A stretch of DNA of 64,000 bases, taken from the NCBI RefSeq assembly GCF_002752655.1, contig NZ_CP023737.1, positions 372,001 to 436,000 on the forward strand, given 5' to 3'. The notes beneath the pieces were generated by a model that searched no databases, was not told the origin of the DNA, and saw nothing but the letters and a program-made list of their open reading frames with translations. The position numbers and the translations under genes were made by a program. The number at the start of each line of letters is the position of its first letter. The first letter of the stretch is position 1. Source of the stretch: Methylosinus trichosporium OB3b. Its GTDB lineage: Bacteria; Pseudomonadota; Alphaproteobacteria; Rhizobiales; Beijerinckiaceae. Below, piece by piece: positions 10,516-18,768 of this stretch.

Positions 10516-11603
10516 GCCGTTTCCGTCCCGTTGCGGTTCGTCATTGCGGGGAGCGCAGCGACGAAGCAATCCAGGAGCCGCCCCGCGGCTCTAGATTGCT
10601 TCGCTTCGCTCGCAACGACGCCCTTCTCTTTTTGGTCACCGCGGCGGCCCTGCTGATTCTGCAGGACGCCGCCCTCGCGCAGGCGGCGCGCCATCCCTTC
10701 GCCGTGGGGCCGGCCGAGAGCGGCGGCGCGGCGACCGGCTTCGCCGGGCTGATCCTCGCCTGGCAGAGCAAGTTCCAGCTCCAGCTACAGAGCGCCGTGC
10801 GGGCGCTGAAGACCGACGGCGGCGCGTTTTTTCCGCTGGCCGCGGCGAGCTTCGCCTATGGCGTCTTCCACGCCGCGGGACCGGGGCACGGCAAGGCCGT
10901 GCTCGCCTCCTATATGATCGCCAATGAGACGGCGCTGAAGCGCGGCCTGCTGCTGGCGGCGCTCGCCGCGCTGCTGCAAGGCTCCGTGGCGATCGCCATC
11001 GTCGGCGTCGCGGCCGTCGCCTTCTCCGCCACAGCGCGGCAGATGACCGACGCCGCCGGCTATGTGGAGGCGGCGAGCTATCTCGTCATCGCCGCGCTCG
11101 GCGCGCGGCTCGTCTATGTGAAGGGCCGGGCCTTGCTCGACGCGCTGCGGGAGCCGGCGCTCGCCCTCGCGCCGGCGCGCGCCTTCGCCTGCGACTGGAC
11201 CGACGATCCGACCCATGTCCATGGGCCCGACTGCGGGCACGCGCATATGGTCGATCCGGCCACGCTCGGCGCCGGCTTTCGCTGGGGCGATGCGCTGGCG
11301 ACGGTGCTCGCCGCGGGCCTGCGTCCCTGCTCCGGCGCGCTGCTGGTGCTGGCTTTCGCGCTGTCGCAGGGCGTGTTCCTCGCCGGCGCCGGAGCGATTG
11401 TGCTGATGTCGGCGGGCACGGCCATCACCACCGGCGCATTGGCGGCGACGGCCGTCTTCGCCAAGGACGCGGCGGCGCGGCTGACACAAAAAAGCGCGCG
11501 GCGGGCGACGACGATTTTTCGCGGCGCGGAACTGGCCGCGGCGCTGCTGGTGCTGGCGCTCGGCGTGGCGATGCTCGTGGGCTGGCTGGCGCGATCGTCC
11601 TGA
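10512..11603 (+). CDS. NicO-family nickel/cobalt transporter with a repeat-encoded N-terminal segment
   Basis: A 363-aa, six-helix inner-membrane transporter of the NicO/RcnA family. Family motifs are YGVFHAAGPGHGKAVLASY in the first core helix, GLRPCSGALLVLAFAL in the second half, and a cytoplasmic His/Asp-rich loop (DDPTHVHGPDCGHAH) suited to binding Ni or Co. The GTG start overlaps the DUF1007 stop codon. Residues about 10-36 (RHCGERSDEAIQ ... RLLRFARND) are translated from a copy of palindromic repeat family I at 10541-10620, so the N-terminus has been extended by repeat DNA. A downstream start after the repeat is possible but none is as well placed. Confidence 0.88.
   Translation: MSRFRPVAVRHCGERSDEAIQEPPRGSRLLRFARNDALLFLVTAAALLILQDAALAQAARHPFAVGPAESGGAATGFAGLILAWQSKFQLQLQSAVRALKTDGGAFFPLAAASFAYGVFHAAGPGHGKAVLASYMIANETALKRGLLLAALAALLQGSVAIAIVGVAAVAFSATARQMTDAAGYVEAASYLVIAALGARLVYVKGRALLDALREPALALAPARAFACDWTDDPTHVHGPDCGHAHMVDPATLGAGFRWGDALATVLAAGLRPCSGALLVLAFALSQGVFLAGAGAIVLMSAGTAITTGALAATAVFAKDAAARLTQKSARRATTIFRGAELAAALLVLALGVAMLVGWLARSS
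10541..10620. repeat. palindromic repeat family I, copy inside a coding sequence
   Basis: An imperfect inverted repeat: the left arm begins TCATTGCGGGGAGCGCAGCG and the right arm ends TTGCTTCGCTTCGCTCGCAA, with a short GC-rich centre. It matches the perfect 78-bp palindrome at 50229-50306. It is in frame within the NicO transporter gene. Confidence 0.88.
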
Positions 11604-11605
11604 AA

Positions 11606-11635
11606 GAAAGAGCGAGCCTGAAGGCTCGCTCTTTC
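11606..11635. terminator. hairpin terminator after the NicO gene (repeat family II)
   Basis: A perfect 13-bp stem, GAAAGAGCGAGCC, with loop TGAA starts 2 bases after the transporter stop codon. The core GCGAGCCTGAAGGCTCGC is shared with the repeats at 32756-32816 and 42147-42194. Position and stem strength suit transcription termination; only a short T-run (CTTTC) follows the loop. Confidence 0.7.
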
Positions 11636-11762
11636 GCGCCCGTTTGCTGCGTCGCCGCATAGCATGGCGCGAGCCTGGGGCTGCGCCCGCGAGTGATGCG
11701 CGCTATGTGTTGGGTGGATTCGCTCAACTCACCGCCGCCGCCGGCGCGTCTCGAGGCCACCC

Positions 11763-13484
11763 ATGACAGACGCATCTCTCGCGCTCGACCCTTACGCCGC
11801 GCGTCCCTGGCTCGCCTCTTATCCGCCGAGCGTCGCGCCGGACATCGATCCCGCCGAGCCGCGCACTCTGGTCGAGGTGTTTCGTCGCAGCGTCGCCGCG
11901 CATTCCGACAAAATCGCGCTCGAGAGCTTCGGCGCGACGCTGACCTTCGCGCAATTCGACGGCGCCGCGCGCGCCATCGCCGCCTTTCTGCAATCGCAGG
12001 GCCTGAAGAAGGGCGATCGCGTCGCGATCATGTCGCCCAATGTGATGGCCTATCCGCCGATCATCTTCGGCGTGCTGCTCGCCGGCGGCGCGGTGGTCAA
12101 CGTCAATCCGCTCTACACGCCGAGCGAGCTCTCCTTTCAGATCAATGATTCCGGCGCGCGCATCGTCTTCGTGCTGGAGAATTTCGCCCATACGGTCGAA
12201 GCCGCATGGCCCGACATGTCGATCGATCTCGCGGTCGTCGTCACGCCAGGCGATCTGCTCGGGCTCAAAGGCAAGCTCGTCGATTTCGTCTCGCGCTATG
12301 TGAAATGCGCCGTGCGGCCCTATCAGCTGCCGACGAGCATGCGCTTTCGCGATATCATGAAGCAAGGCTCGGCGCGCTCGGCGCGCGACGTCGAGATCGC
12401 ACCGGACGATCTCGCTTTTCTGCAATATACGGGCGGCACGACCGGCGTCGCCAAGGGAGCGATGCTGCTCCACCGCAATGTCGCGGCCAATGTGGCGCAA
12501 GCGACCGCCTGGCTGCATCCGTTTCTGCTGGAGGCGTCCGGGCGCGAGCGGCCGCAGAAGATGGTGGCGGCGCTGCCGCTCTATCACATTTTCGGCCTCA
12601 CCGCCTGTCTGCTGGTGCTGGTGCGCATCGGCGGCTCCTGCCTGCTCATCGCCAATCCGCGCGACATCGCCGGCTTCGTGAAGACGCTGCGCAAGTCGCG
12701 CTTCTCGATGATCTCCGGCGTCAACACGCTCTATGCGGCGCTCGCCGATCATCCGCAATTCGCGCAGGTCGACTTCTCTCGCCTCGTCTTCTGCATCGCC
12801 GGCGGCATGGCGACGCAGGACGTCGTCGCGCGCAAATGGAGAGCGATCACCGGCCGCCCGATCATCGAAGGCTATGGGCTCTCCGAGACCTCGCCGGTCG
12901 TCGCCTGCAACAGGCCCGATCTCGAGGAATTCTCCGGCTCGATCGGCTATCCGCATCCCTCGACCGCCGTGTCGATCCGCGCGCCCTCGGGCGAGCCGGT
13001 TCCGATCGGCGAGCGCGGGGAGCTGTGCGTGAAGGGTCCGCAGGTGATGCCGGGATATTGGAATCGCCCCGCCGAGACCGAGGCGGCGTTCACGCCGGAC
13101 GGGTTTTTTCGCACCGGCGATGTGGCGATCATGCTGCCGGACGGACAGGTGAAGCTCGTCGATCGTTTGAAGGAGATGATTCTCGTCTCCGGCTTCAACG
13201 TCTATCCGAACGAGGTCGAGAATGTGCTGGTGCAGCATCCCAAGGTGAAGGAGGCGGCGGTGATCGGCGTTCCCGATCCGCATTCGGGCGAGGCGCCGCT
13301 CGCCTTCATCGTGCCGCGCGACGCCAGCGTCACCGGCCAGGAGCTGCATGATTTCTGCCGCAAGACGCTGACGCACTATAAGGCGCCGAAGCATTTCGAA
13401 TTCCGCGACAGCCTGCCGAAGAGCAATGTCGGCAAGGTGCTGCGGCGCGTGCTGCGCGACGAGGTGCAAGCGCGAGCCGAATGA
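11763..13484 (+). CDS. long-chain fatty-acid--CoA ligase (FadD-like)
   Basis: Activates fatty acids to acyl-CoA through an acyl-adenylate; cytoplasmic or peripheral membrane. The 573-aa length is typical. The AMP-binding P-loop-like motif is YTGGTTGVAKGAML (about residue 222). Further motifs are the PLYHIFGLT segment, the YGLSETSPVV motif, the FRTGDVAIM block and the C-terminal domain hinge DRLKEMILVSGFNVYPNEVE, with the catalytic-lysine region SNVGKVLRR at the end. All are intact. No beta-oxidation genes adjoin it; an IS4-family element follows. The exact chain-length preference is not readable from sequence. Confidence 0.92.
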   Translation: MTDASLALDPYAARPWLASYPPSVAPDIDPAEPRTLVEVFRRSVAAHSDKIALESFGATLTFAQFDGAARAIAAFLQSQGLKKGDRVAIMSPNVMAYPPIIFGVLLAGGAVVNVNPLYTPSELSFQINDSGARIVFVLENFAHTVEAAWPDMSIDLAVVVTPGDLLGLKGKLVDFVSRYVKCAVRPYQLPTSMRFRDIMKQGSARSARDVEIAPDDLAFLQYTGGTTGVAKGAMLLHRNVAANVAQATAWLHPFLLEASGRERPQKMVAALPLYHIFGLTACLLVLVRIGGSCLLIANPRDIAGFVKTLRKSRFSMISGVNTLYAALADHPQFAQVDFSRLVFCIAGGMATQDVVARKWRAITGRPIIEGYGLSETSPVVACNRPDLEEFSGSIGYPHPSTAVSIRAPSGEPVPIGERGELCVKGPQVMPGYWNRPAETEAAFTPDGFFRTGDVAIMLPDGQVKLVDRLKEMILVSGFNVYPNEVENVLVQHPKVKEAAVIGVPDPHSGEAPLAFIVPRDASVTGQELHDFCRKTLTHYKAPKHFEFRDSLPKSNVGKVLRRVLRDEVQARAE

Positions 13485-13502
13485 GGAGGTTCTCCCTTCT
13501 CC

Positions 13503-13511
13503 CGCCCTGCG
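13503..13511. repeat. left target-site duplication of the IS4-family element
   Basis: CGCCCTGCG directly precedes the left inverted repeat and is repeated exactly at 14814-14822 after the right one, marking a 9-bp staggered insertion. Confidence 0.9.
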
Positions 13512-14813
13512 CACGGCTGTCCGGGGAAAATCAGGCATAGGCGAGCTCCAGCTGCCTCGGCGATATGCGCCGCCGCGCGGCCTGATATTTGGGCGGCGGC
13601 CGTTCGAGTCTGTCGATCGGTCGCCGCTCGAACAGAAACCTGCCGGCGAGCTCCGAGAACCGCAGATGCGCGAGTTCGATATCGTGGCGGTGGGCGGCGA
13701 TGCGCAGCAGCACGAAAGCGATCATCGCCGCGATCAGCTGCAGCCGCACGGCGTTCTCGTTTTCGCCGAGAAACTTGCGGATGTTGAGATGCTGCTTGAT
13801 CCAGCGGAACAGCAGCTCTATGGCCCAGCGCGCCTTGTAGAGCGCGGCGATCTCGACCGCCGAACGCGTCATGTCGTTGGTGATCACGACGATCAGCTGC
13901 GGCTTGCCGTCCTTCAGCGCATCGCGTTGAATATGAAGGCGACGCAGCGGCATGGGCAGTTTCGAGTCGCCCTTGCTGGCGAGCTCGACCTCGCAATCCC
14001 TGAGCACGGTGTAGCCTTCGCCGCGCGTCTGCGGCATCTCCCGATCCGCGAGGTCGGCGAGGCGGGTGTTGCTCTTGGGGCGCGTGACGAACAAGGCTCG
14101 GGCCTCGTGAATGTCCCTCCACCATTTGAAATCATAATAGCCCTTGTCGAAGACATAGGTCGCGCCGGCCTCGATCGGCGTCTTCTTGCCGATCTCGACA
14201 TCGTTGACATTGGCGGGCGTGACCTCGACGCAGAAGGGGCGGTCGACCCCGGGATCGTAGACGACATGCATCTTCATGCCGTGGATGCGGCCGTTCGAGC
14301 GGGCGAAGTCGTGGAACTTGCTCAACGGGATAGGCGTCGAATCGATGAGGCGCAGCAGCTCGGCGCCGTCGCGGCGCGTTCTGCGGTCGAGTTCGCAGGA
14401 GAGGCGCGCGAAAAGATCGGCGAAGACGCCGACGGGCCGGCGTGCGTTGGCTTCGGCGAGGGTGGAGCGGGCGATCCTGCGGACGCCGAGGTGATAATGG
14501 GAGCCGCTGTTGGCGTTGAAGGCGGCCTCGAGGCTGCGCAGGCTCGTTTCGCCGCCGAGCTGAGCGGCGATCAGGACGACGAGATGATCCCAGCTCTTGA
14601 AGGATTTGTCGTAGGCGTCGCCCTTGTGGCGCGCGACGATTTGGCCGAACGCGCGACGATCGATCGGCTTGAGCAAGTCGACAAAAACGCTATTCTGGAA
14701 GCGCATGTCTGGTCCTTTATTTTCCAGTCTCGACAACCGGAAAATACCCCGAAACCTTCGGAAGTACCAGGCATGCGCCCGCGACTTATCGACTCATTCC
14801 CCGGACAGCCGTG
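13512..14813 (-). mobile_element. IS4-family insertion sequence, complete
   Basis: A 1302-bp element bounded by perfect 16-bp inverted repeats, CACGGCTGTCCGGGGA at 13512-13527 and its complement at 14798-14813, and flanked by the 9-bp duplication CGCCCTGCG. One intact transposase gene fills it. With the element removed, the flanks join to give a copy of palindromic repeat family III (CCTTCTCCCG...GGGAGAAGGTGGC), so the IS landed in the centre of that repeat. Confidence 0.92.
13531..14706 (-). CDS. IS4-family transposase
   Basis: DDE transposase of 391 aa that cuts and rejoins the element ends. First Asp in LLRLIDSTPIPL, second Asp in YVFDKGYYDF, and the Glu in the IS4 YREK signature YKARWAIELLFRWIKQHL. 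The N-terminal domain (FKSWDHLVVLIAAQL) and the GSHYHLGV segment are also present. ATG 14706 follows AAAGGACC at good spacing; an ATG 30 bases upstream lacks one. All catalytic residues and both ends are intact, so the element could be active. Confidence 0.93.
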   Translation of the reverse strand: MRFQNSVFVDLLKPIDRRAFGQIVARHKGDAYDKSFKSWDHLVVLIAAQLGGETSLRSLEAAFNANSGSHYHLGVRRIARSTLAEANARRPVGVFADLFARLSCELDRRTRRDGAELLRLIDSTPIPLSKFHDFARSNGRIHGMKMHVVYDPGVDRPFCVEVTPANVNDVEIGKKTPIEAGATYVFDKGYYDFKWWRDIHEARALFVTRPKSNTRLADLADREMPQTRGEGYTVLRDCEVELASKGDSKLPMPLRRLHIQRDALKDGKPQLIVVITNDMTRSAVEIAALYKARWAIELLFRWIKQHLNIRKFLGENENAVRLQLIAAMIAFVLLRIAAHRHDIELAHLRFSELAGRFLFERRPIDRLERPPPKYQAARRRISPRQLELAYA

Positions 14814-14822
14814 CGCCCTGCG
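14814..14822. repeat. right target-site duplication of the IS4-family element
   Basis: Second copy of CGCCCTGCG, immediately outside the right inverted repeat. Confidence 0.9.
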
Positions 14823-14905
14823 GGAGAAGGTGGCCCGACGCAGTCGGGTCGGATGAAGGCCTGCGCCGAAAAGGCGTGGCGTCGACGCGCCGCTAATCTT
14901 ATGGA

Positions 14906-14958
14906 CCCTCATCCGACCTCGCTTCGCGAGGCCACCTTCTCCCGCAAGCGGGAGAAGG
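14906..14958. repeat. palindromic repeat family III
   Basis: Begins CCCTCATCCGACCTCGCTTC and ends in the hairpin CTTCTCCCGCAAGCGGGAGAAG. It lies between the IS4-family insertion and the 3' end of bioA and may end bioA transcription. The same element recurs at 16307, 16384, 35247 and 35337. Confidence 0.85.
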
Positions 14959-14971
14959 AAAATGCGAGCCT

Positions 14972-16234
14972 TCAGGCGTATCGGTCGGCGGCTTCGGCGA
15001 TCGCGTCATAGATCGCGTCGAGCTCGTGGCCCTCCACACAATAGGGCGGCAGCACATAGATCGTGTTGCCGAGCGGACGAAGCAGCAGGCCGCGCGCGAC
15101 GAAAAATTCATGCAGTGTCGGGCCGATGGTCGCCAGATAGCCGCTGTCGGCGACGCGCAGATCGAGCGCTGCGATCGTGCCGATGCGGCGCATGTCGGAA
15201 AAGCGCGCGTCATTCGCAAAGCGCGCGAGCCGCTCCTCCTGCATCGCGCAGAGCCGCGTCACACGCCCGCGCACGTCCTCGCTCTCCCATATGTCGAGAT
15301 TGGCGAGCGCCGCCGCGCAGGCGATCGGATTGGCGGTGAAGGAGCTCGAGTGAAAGAAGGTGCGCGCGCGGTCGGTCGAATAATGCGCATCGAAAATCTC
15401 CGCCCTGCACATGGTGACCGCGAGCGGCAATGAACCGCCGGTGATTCCCTTCGCATAGCAGGCGATATCGGGGACGACTCCGGCCTGCTCGCAGGCGAAC
15501 AGGGTTCCAGTGCGGCCGAAGCCGGTCATCACCTCATCGGCGACGAACAGCACGCCGTGGGCGGCGCAGATGCGCTTCATCTCGCGCAGAATATCGGCGC
15601 CATAGACGAGCATGCCGCCGGCGCCGAGCACCAGAGGCTCGACCACGAAAGCCGCCGCGTCGCCGCTGCGGCACGCCGCCTCCAGCGCGTCGAGCGTCGC
15701 CTGCCCGACGCCGCGCGGGAAGGGAATGCGCGTGACATCGAACAGCAGCGGCTCGTAGGCGGCGTTGAACACCGAGCGCGCGCCGGTCGACATGGCGCCG
15801 ATGGTGTCGCCATGATAGCCATGCTCCAGCGCCAGCACGCGCGCGCGTCGCTCGCCGCGATTGCGGAAGAAGCCCAGCGCCATTTTGATCGCGACTTCGA
15901 CCGAAGTGGAGCCGCTGTCGGAATAGAACACATGATCGAGGCCGGCGGGCGTCAGCGCGACGAGCCTTCGCGCCAGCAATTCGGCCGGCTCATGGGTGAA
16001 GCCGGCGAAGATCAGCTGATCGAGGCGATCGGCCTGATCCTTGATCGCCTGCACGATGCGCGGATGGCGATGGCCATGAGTGATCACCCACCAGGAAGAG
16101 ATGGCGTCGAGAATGCGGCGGCCGTCCGCGGTCTCGAGCCAGGCCCCCTCCCCGCGCGCGACAAGGATCGCGTCCTTCTGCAACGCATGCTGCGTGAACG
16201 GGCGCCAGATGGGAGAGGATCTGGAAACGGTCAT
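14972..16234 (-). CDS. bioA: adenosylmethionine--8-amino-7-oxononanoate aminotransferase
   Basis: Makes 7,8-diaminopelargonic acid by transferring an amino group from S-adenosylmethionine to 8-amino-7-oxononanoate; PLP enzyme. The 420-aa protein starts SSPIWRPFTQHA, has DAISSWWVITHGH, the Asp of VLFVADEVMTGFGRTG that holds the PLP ring, and the Schiff-base lysine in CYAKGITGGSLPLAVT. It is the last gene of bioF-bioD-bioA. It is separated from bioD by 238 bases holding two palindromic repeats, so its expression could be partly uncoupled. GGAG precedes the ATG. Confidence 0.95.
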   Translation of the reverse strand: MTVSRSSPIWRPFTQHALQKDAILVARGEGAWLETADGRRILDAISSWWVITHGHRHPRIVQAIKDQADRLDQLIFAGFTHEPAELLARRLVALTPAGLDHVFYSDSGSTSVEVAIKMALGFFRNRGERRARVLALEHGYHGDTIGAMSTGARSVFNAAYEPLLFDVTRIPFPRGVGQATLDALEAACRSGDAAAFVVEPLVLGAGGMLVYGADILREMKRICAAHGVLFVADEVMTGFGRTGTLFACEQAGVVPDIACYAKGITGGSLPLAVTMCRAEIFDAHYSTDRARTFFHSSSFTANPIACAAALANLDIWESEDVRGRVTRLCAMQEERLARFANDARFSDMRRIGTIAALDLRVADSGYLATIGPTLHEFFVARGLLLRPLGNTIYVLPPYCVEGHELDAIYDAIAEAADRYA

Positions 16235-16306
16235 GGGTTCGCTCCGCTCCCGCTGTGCTTTCGAACAGGCGAGCCAGAAAAAAGCCAGCGACGGTCGAGC
16301 GCGACT

Positions 16307-16356
16307 CCTTCTCCCATAGGGAGAAGGTGGCCTCGCGAAGCGAGGTCGGATGAGGG
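16307..16356. repeat. palindromic repeat family III
   Basis: Starts with hairpin CCTTCTCCCATAGGGAGAAGG, then GTGGCCTCGCGAAGCGAGGT and CGGATGAGGGG. It lies in the bioD-bioA gap. Confidence 0.87.
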
Positions 16357-16383
16357 GTTCCGCAAAAATCGGAGAGGCGGCAA

Positions 16384-16430
16384 CCCCTCACCCGGCCGCT
16401 TCGCGGCCACCCTCTCCCTATGGGAGAGGG
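16384..16430. repeat. palindromic repeat family III, inverted copy
   Basis: CCCCTCACCCGGCCGCTTCG, then a hairpin CCCTCTCCCTATGGGAGAGGG. It faces the copy at 16307, so the pair could form a larger cruciform between bioD and bioA. Confidence 0.85.
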
Positions 16431-16472
16431 TCGCGCCCTTGCTTGGAAGATTCATTCGGCGTTGGTCACGCA

Positions 16473-17105
16473 TCATGCGCCGTCCCCCGAAAAATCCGCG
16501 CGTCGGAACGCGCTCTCGAAGCTCGCGCGCAAAACATCCGCCGTCAACGCGGCGAGCAGCGGCAGCCGCCCGAGATCGCGCGCGTCGGACATTTGCGCGA
16601 TGATGCGCCGCGTCTCCACATTCTCCTCGCCGATGAAGGCGACGCCGAGCACGGGAATGTCGCGGCGGCGCAGCGCCTCCAGCGACAGCAGGCTGTGATT
16701 GATCGTGCCGAGCGTCGTGCGTGCGCAGAGAACGACGGGCAGGCGCCATTGCGCGAGCAAATCGGCGGTCGGCAGCGTCTCGGTCAGCGGCGTCATCAGC
16801 CCGCCCGCGGTCTCGACGACGAGCGGCGACAGCGCCGGCGGCGCAAGGCGCGCGACATCGATCGTCACGCCGTCGAGCCGCGCGGAAAGATGCGGCGAGG
16901 CCGGCGTGCGCAGCACATAGGCTTCCGACAGCAGTCTTTCACGCGCGAGGCCGGAGAGGCGCGCGACGGTCTGCGTATCGGTTTCGCTGTCGAGCCCCGC
17001 CTGCACCGGTTTCCAATAATAAGCGCCGAGCGCGCCGGCGAGCGCGGCGGAAAACACCGTCTTGCCGACATCGGTGTCGGTGCCGACGACGACGAGGCGC
17101 GTCAT
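16473..17105 (-). CDS. bioD: dethiobiotin synthase
   Basis: ATP-dependent carboxylation of diaminopelargonic acid to close the ureido ring of dethiobiotin. The 210-aa protein opens with the P-loop [20 protein letters not shown], followed by YWKPVQAG (substrate-binding Lys), and has [12 protein letters not shown]. Its ATG overlaps the bioF stop (ATGA at 17102-17105), so translation is coupled to bioF. Confidence 0.95.
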   Translation of the reverse strand: MTRLVVVGTDTDVGKTVFSAALAGALGAYYWKPVQAGLDSETDTQTVARLSGLARERLLSEAYVLRTPASPHLSARLDGVTIDVARLAPPALSPLVVETAGGLMTPLTETLPTADLLAQWRLPVVLCARTTLGTINHSLLSLEALRRRDIPVLGVAFIGEENVETRRIIAQMSDARDLGRLPLLAALTADVLRASFESAFRRADFSGDGA

Positions 17106-18262
17106 GCCAGCCTCGCCATTTCCGCGGCGAGATCGTCGATCATGGCGATGATCTCGGCCTCGCTCACATTGAGCGTCAGCGTGACGCGCAGCCGCGCCGT
17201 TCCCTCGGCTACGGTCGGCGGGCGGATCGCGCGAATGTCATAGCCCCGCGCCTGCATAGCCGCGGCGAGCGCCAGCGCGCGCGCATCGGCGCCGACGATG
17301 ATCGGCGCGATCTGCGACAGCGGCGCCGCGAGACCATGGCGCCGCAGCTCGCGCCCGGCGAGGGCCACGCGCGCGGCCAGCGACGCGCGACGATCTTCCG
17401 CCGCCTCGACGATCGGCAGCGCCGCGCGCACGGAGGCGGCGAGCAACGGCGAGGGCGCGGTGGCGAAAATGAAAGGTCGGCAGCGATTGACGAGAAACTC
17501 CCGCAGGACGCGCGGCATCAACGCCAACGCGCCGAAGAGGCCGAGCGCCTTGCCGCAAGTATGCAGCGTCACGACATTCTCGCGTCCCTCGAGCGCAGCT
17601 GCGAGGCCGCGTCCGCCGGGTCCATAGACGCCCGTCGCATGAGCTTCGTCGATGAGCAGGAAGGCTTCATGGCGGTCGGCGAGCGCCGCGAGATCGGCGA
17701 GCGGCGCGACATCGCCGTCCATGCTGTAGAGGCTTTCGACGACGAGGAAGACCCGTCCCGTTCCGCCTTCGCGGCGAAAGGCGCGGATCGCCGCCTCGAA
17801 GGCCTCGACGTCATTATGCGCGGCGGCGGCGCTGGCCGCGCGCGAGAGGCGCATGCCGTCATGCGCGCTCGCATGGATCAGCGCGTCATGGACGATGAGA
17901 TCGCCGCGCTGCGGCAGCGTCGCCAGCAGCGCGACATTGGCGGAGAAGCCGGCGCCGAAGAACAGCGCGCTCTCGGCTCCAAAGAAAGAGGCGGCCTCCG
18001 CTTCCAGCGCCTCGTGCTCCGGATGATTGCCGCGCAGCAGGCGCGAGCCGCCGGCGCCGAGCGGAACGCCGCGCGCCAGCGCCGCCGCGGCGGCGCGCGC
18101 ATAGTCGGGCGATTGCGCGAGGCCGAGATAATCATTGGAGGTGAAGTCGAGCCCCGCGCGCGGCGCGAGCGCGCGCAGCCGGTCGCGGGCGGCGAGTCCG
18201 GCGAGATCGGCGGCATAGGCCTCGAGCAGTCCGCCTCTCGGCTCCGATGTCTGAGACGGCAC
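17102..18262 (-). CDS. bioF: 8-amino-7-oxononanoate synthase
   Basis: PLP-dependent condensation of pimeloyl thioester with alanine, the first committed ring-building step of biotin synthesis. The 386-aa protein has [47 protein letters not shown], and the PLP lysine in [17 protein letters not shown] 18262 is the start, preceded by AGGAAG. First gene of bioF-bioD-bioA. The window contains no bioB or bioC, and I see no BioR-type palindrome or BirA operator in the 153-base upstream gap. Confidence 0.94.
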   Translation of the reverse strand: MPSQTSEPRGGLLEAYAADLAGLAARDRLRALAPRAGLDFTSNDYLGLAQSPDYARAAAAALARGVPLGAGGSRLLRGNHPEHEALEAEAASFFGAESALFFGAGFSANVALLATLPQRGDLIVHDALIHASAHDGMRLSRAASAAAAHNDVEAFEAAIRAFRREGGTGRVFLVVESLYSMDGDVAPLADLAALADRHEAFLLIDEAHATGVYGPGGRGLAAALEGRENVVTLHTCGKALGLFGALALMPRVLREFLVNRCRPFIFATAPSPLLAASVRAALPIVEAAEDRRASLAARVALAGRELRRHGLAAPLSQIAPIIVGADARALALAAAMQARGYDIRAIRPPTVAEGTARLRVTLTLNVSEAEIIAMIDDLAAEMARLA

Positions 18263-18415
18263 GAGCTTCCTGTTCGCTGCGGCGCGAAACCGGCCGATGG
18301 ATGCGCCCCCGCCCGGGCAATAGGGCGTCGCCGGTCGCCTGTCGAGTCCCGCCCCGCGCTGGTCCGCAACTTGCGTAATCGAGGGACGATACTTTCACCG
18401 AGAAGGCGAGCTTCG

Positions 18416-18763
18416 ATGGCGTTCACCACCATTTGCACCAAAGACGCCGTGAGCGAGGGCGGAATGGGCCTGTTCCAGGCCGGACGCAAGAGCGTGCTGC
18501 TGATCTGGCCGGAGGGCGGCGAGCTCAAGGCCTATCGCGGTCGCTGCCCCCATGCCGACATGCCGCTCTCCGAGGCGACCTTCAACGGCAAGACCGTGAC
18601 CTGCCCGCATCATATGTGGGGCTTCGACGGCATGAACGGCAAATGCGTGACGCATCTCGTCCGCAATGCGCTGCACCCCTATGAGATGCGCGTCGAGGGC
18701 GACGAGATTCAGGTCGATGTCGGCCCGACGCGGCCGCCGCGCGCGGGCGCCGAGCCGGCCTGA
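18416..18763 (+). CDS. Rieske-type [2Fe-2S] ferredoxin
   Basis: A 115-aa stand-alone Rieske protein. The cluster ligands are Cys and His of GRCPHADMPL and Cys and His of VTCPHHMWGF, 17-18 residues apart, as in ferredoxins of multicomponent oxygenases (TmoC/BphF type). No signal peptide, so cytosolic. ATG 18416 was chosen; the frame is open far upstream but only as a shadow of bioF. No oxygenase or reductase partner lies beside it: bioF is divergent and an aldo/keto reductase converges. Partner and pathway unknown. Confidence 0.88.
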   Translation: MAFTTICTKDAVSEGGMGLFQAGRKSVLLIWPEGGELKAYRGRCPHADMPLSEATFNGKTVTCPHHMWGFDGMNGKCVTHLVRNALHPYEMRVEGDEIQVDVGPTRPPRAGAEPA

Positions 18764-18768
18764 AGCCG

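Noticed and set aside
14814..16430. CRISPR-like spacing of the CTTCTCCC/GGGAGAAG repeats
   Set aside because: Copies are few, irregularly spaced and in both orientations, and are individually palindromic; they are dispersed intergenic repeats.
16721..18415. Long plus-strand frame extending the Rieske gene to 680 aa
   Set aside because: It is antisense to bioF and bioD; only the last 115 codons show a conserved domain with a placed ATG.
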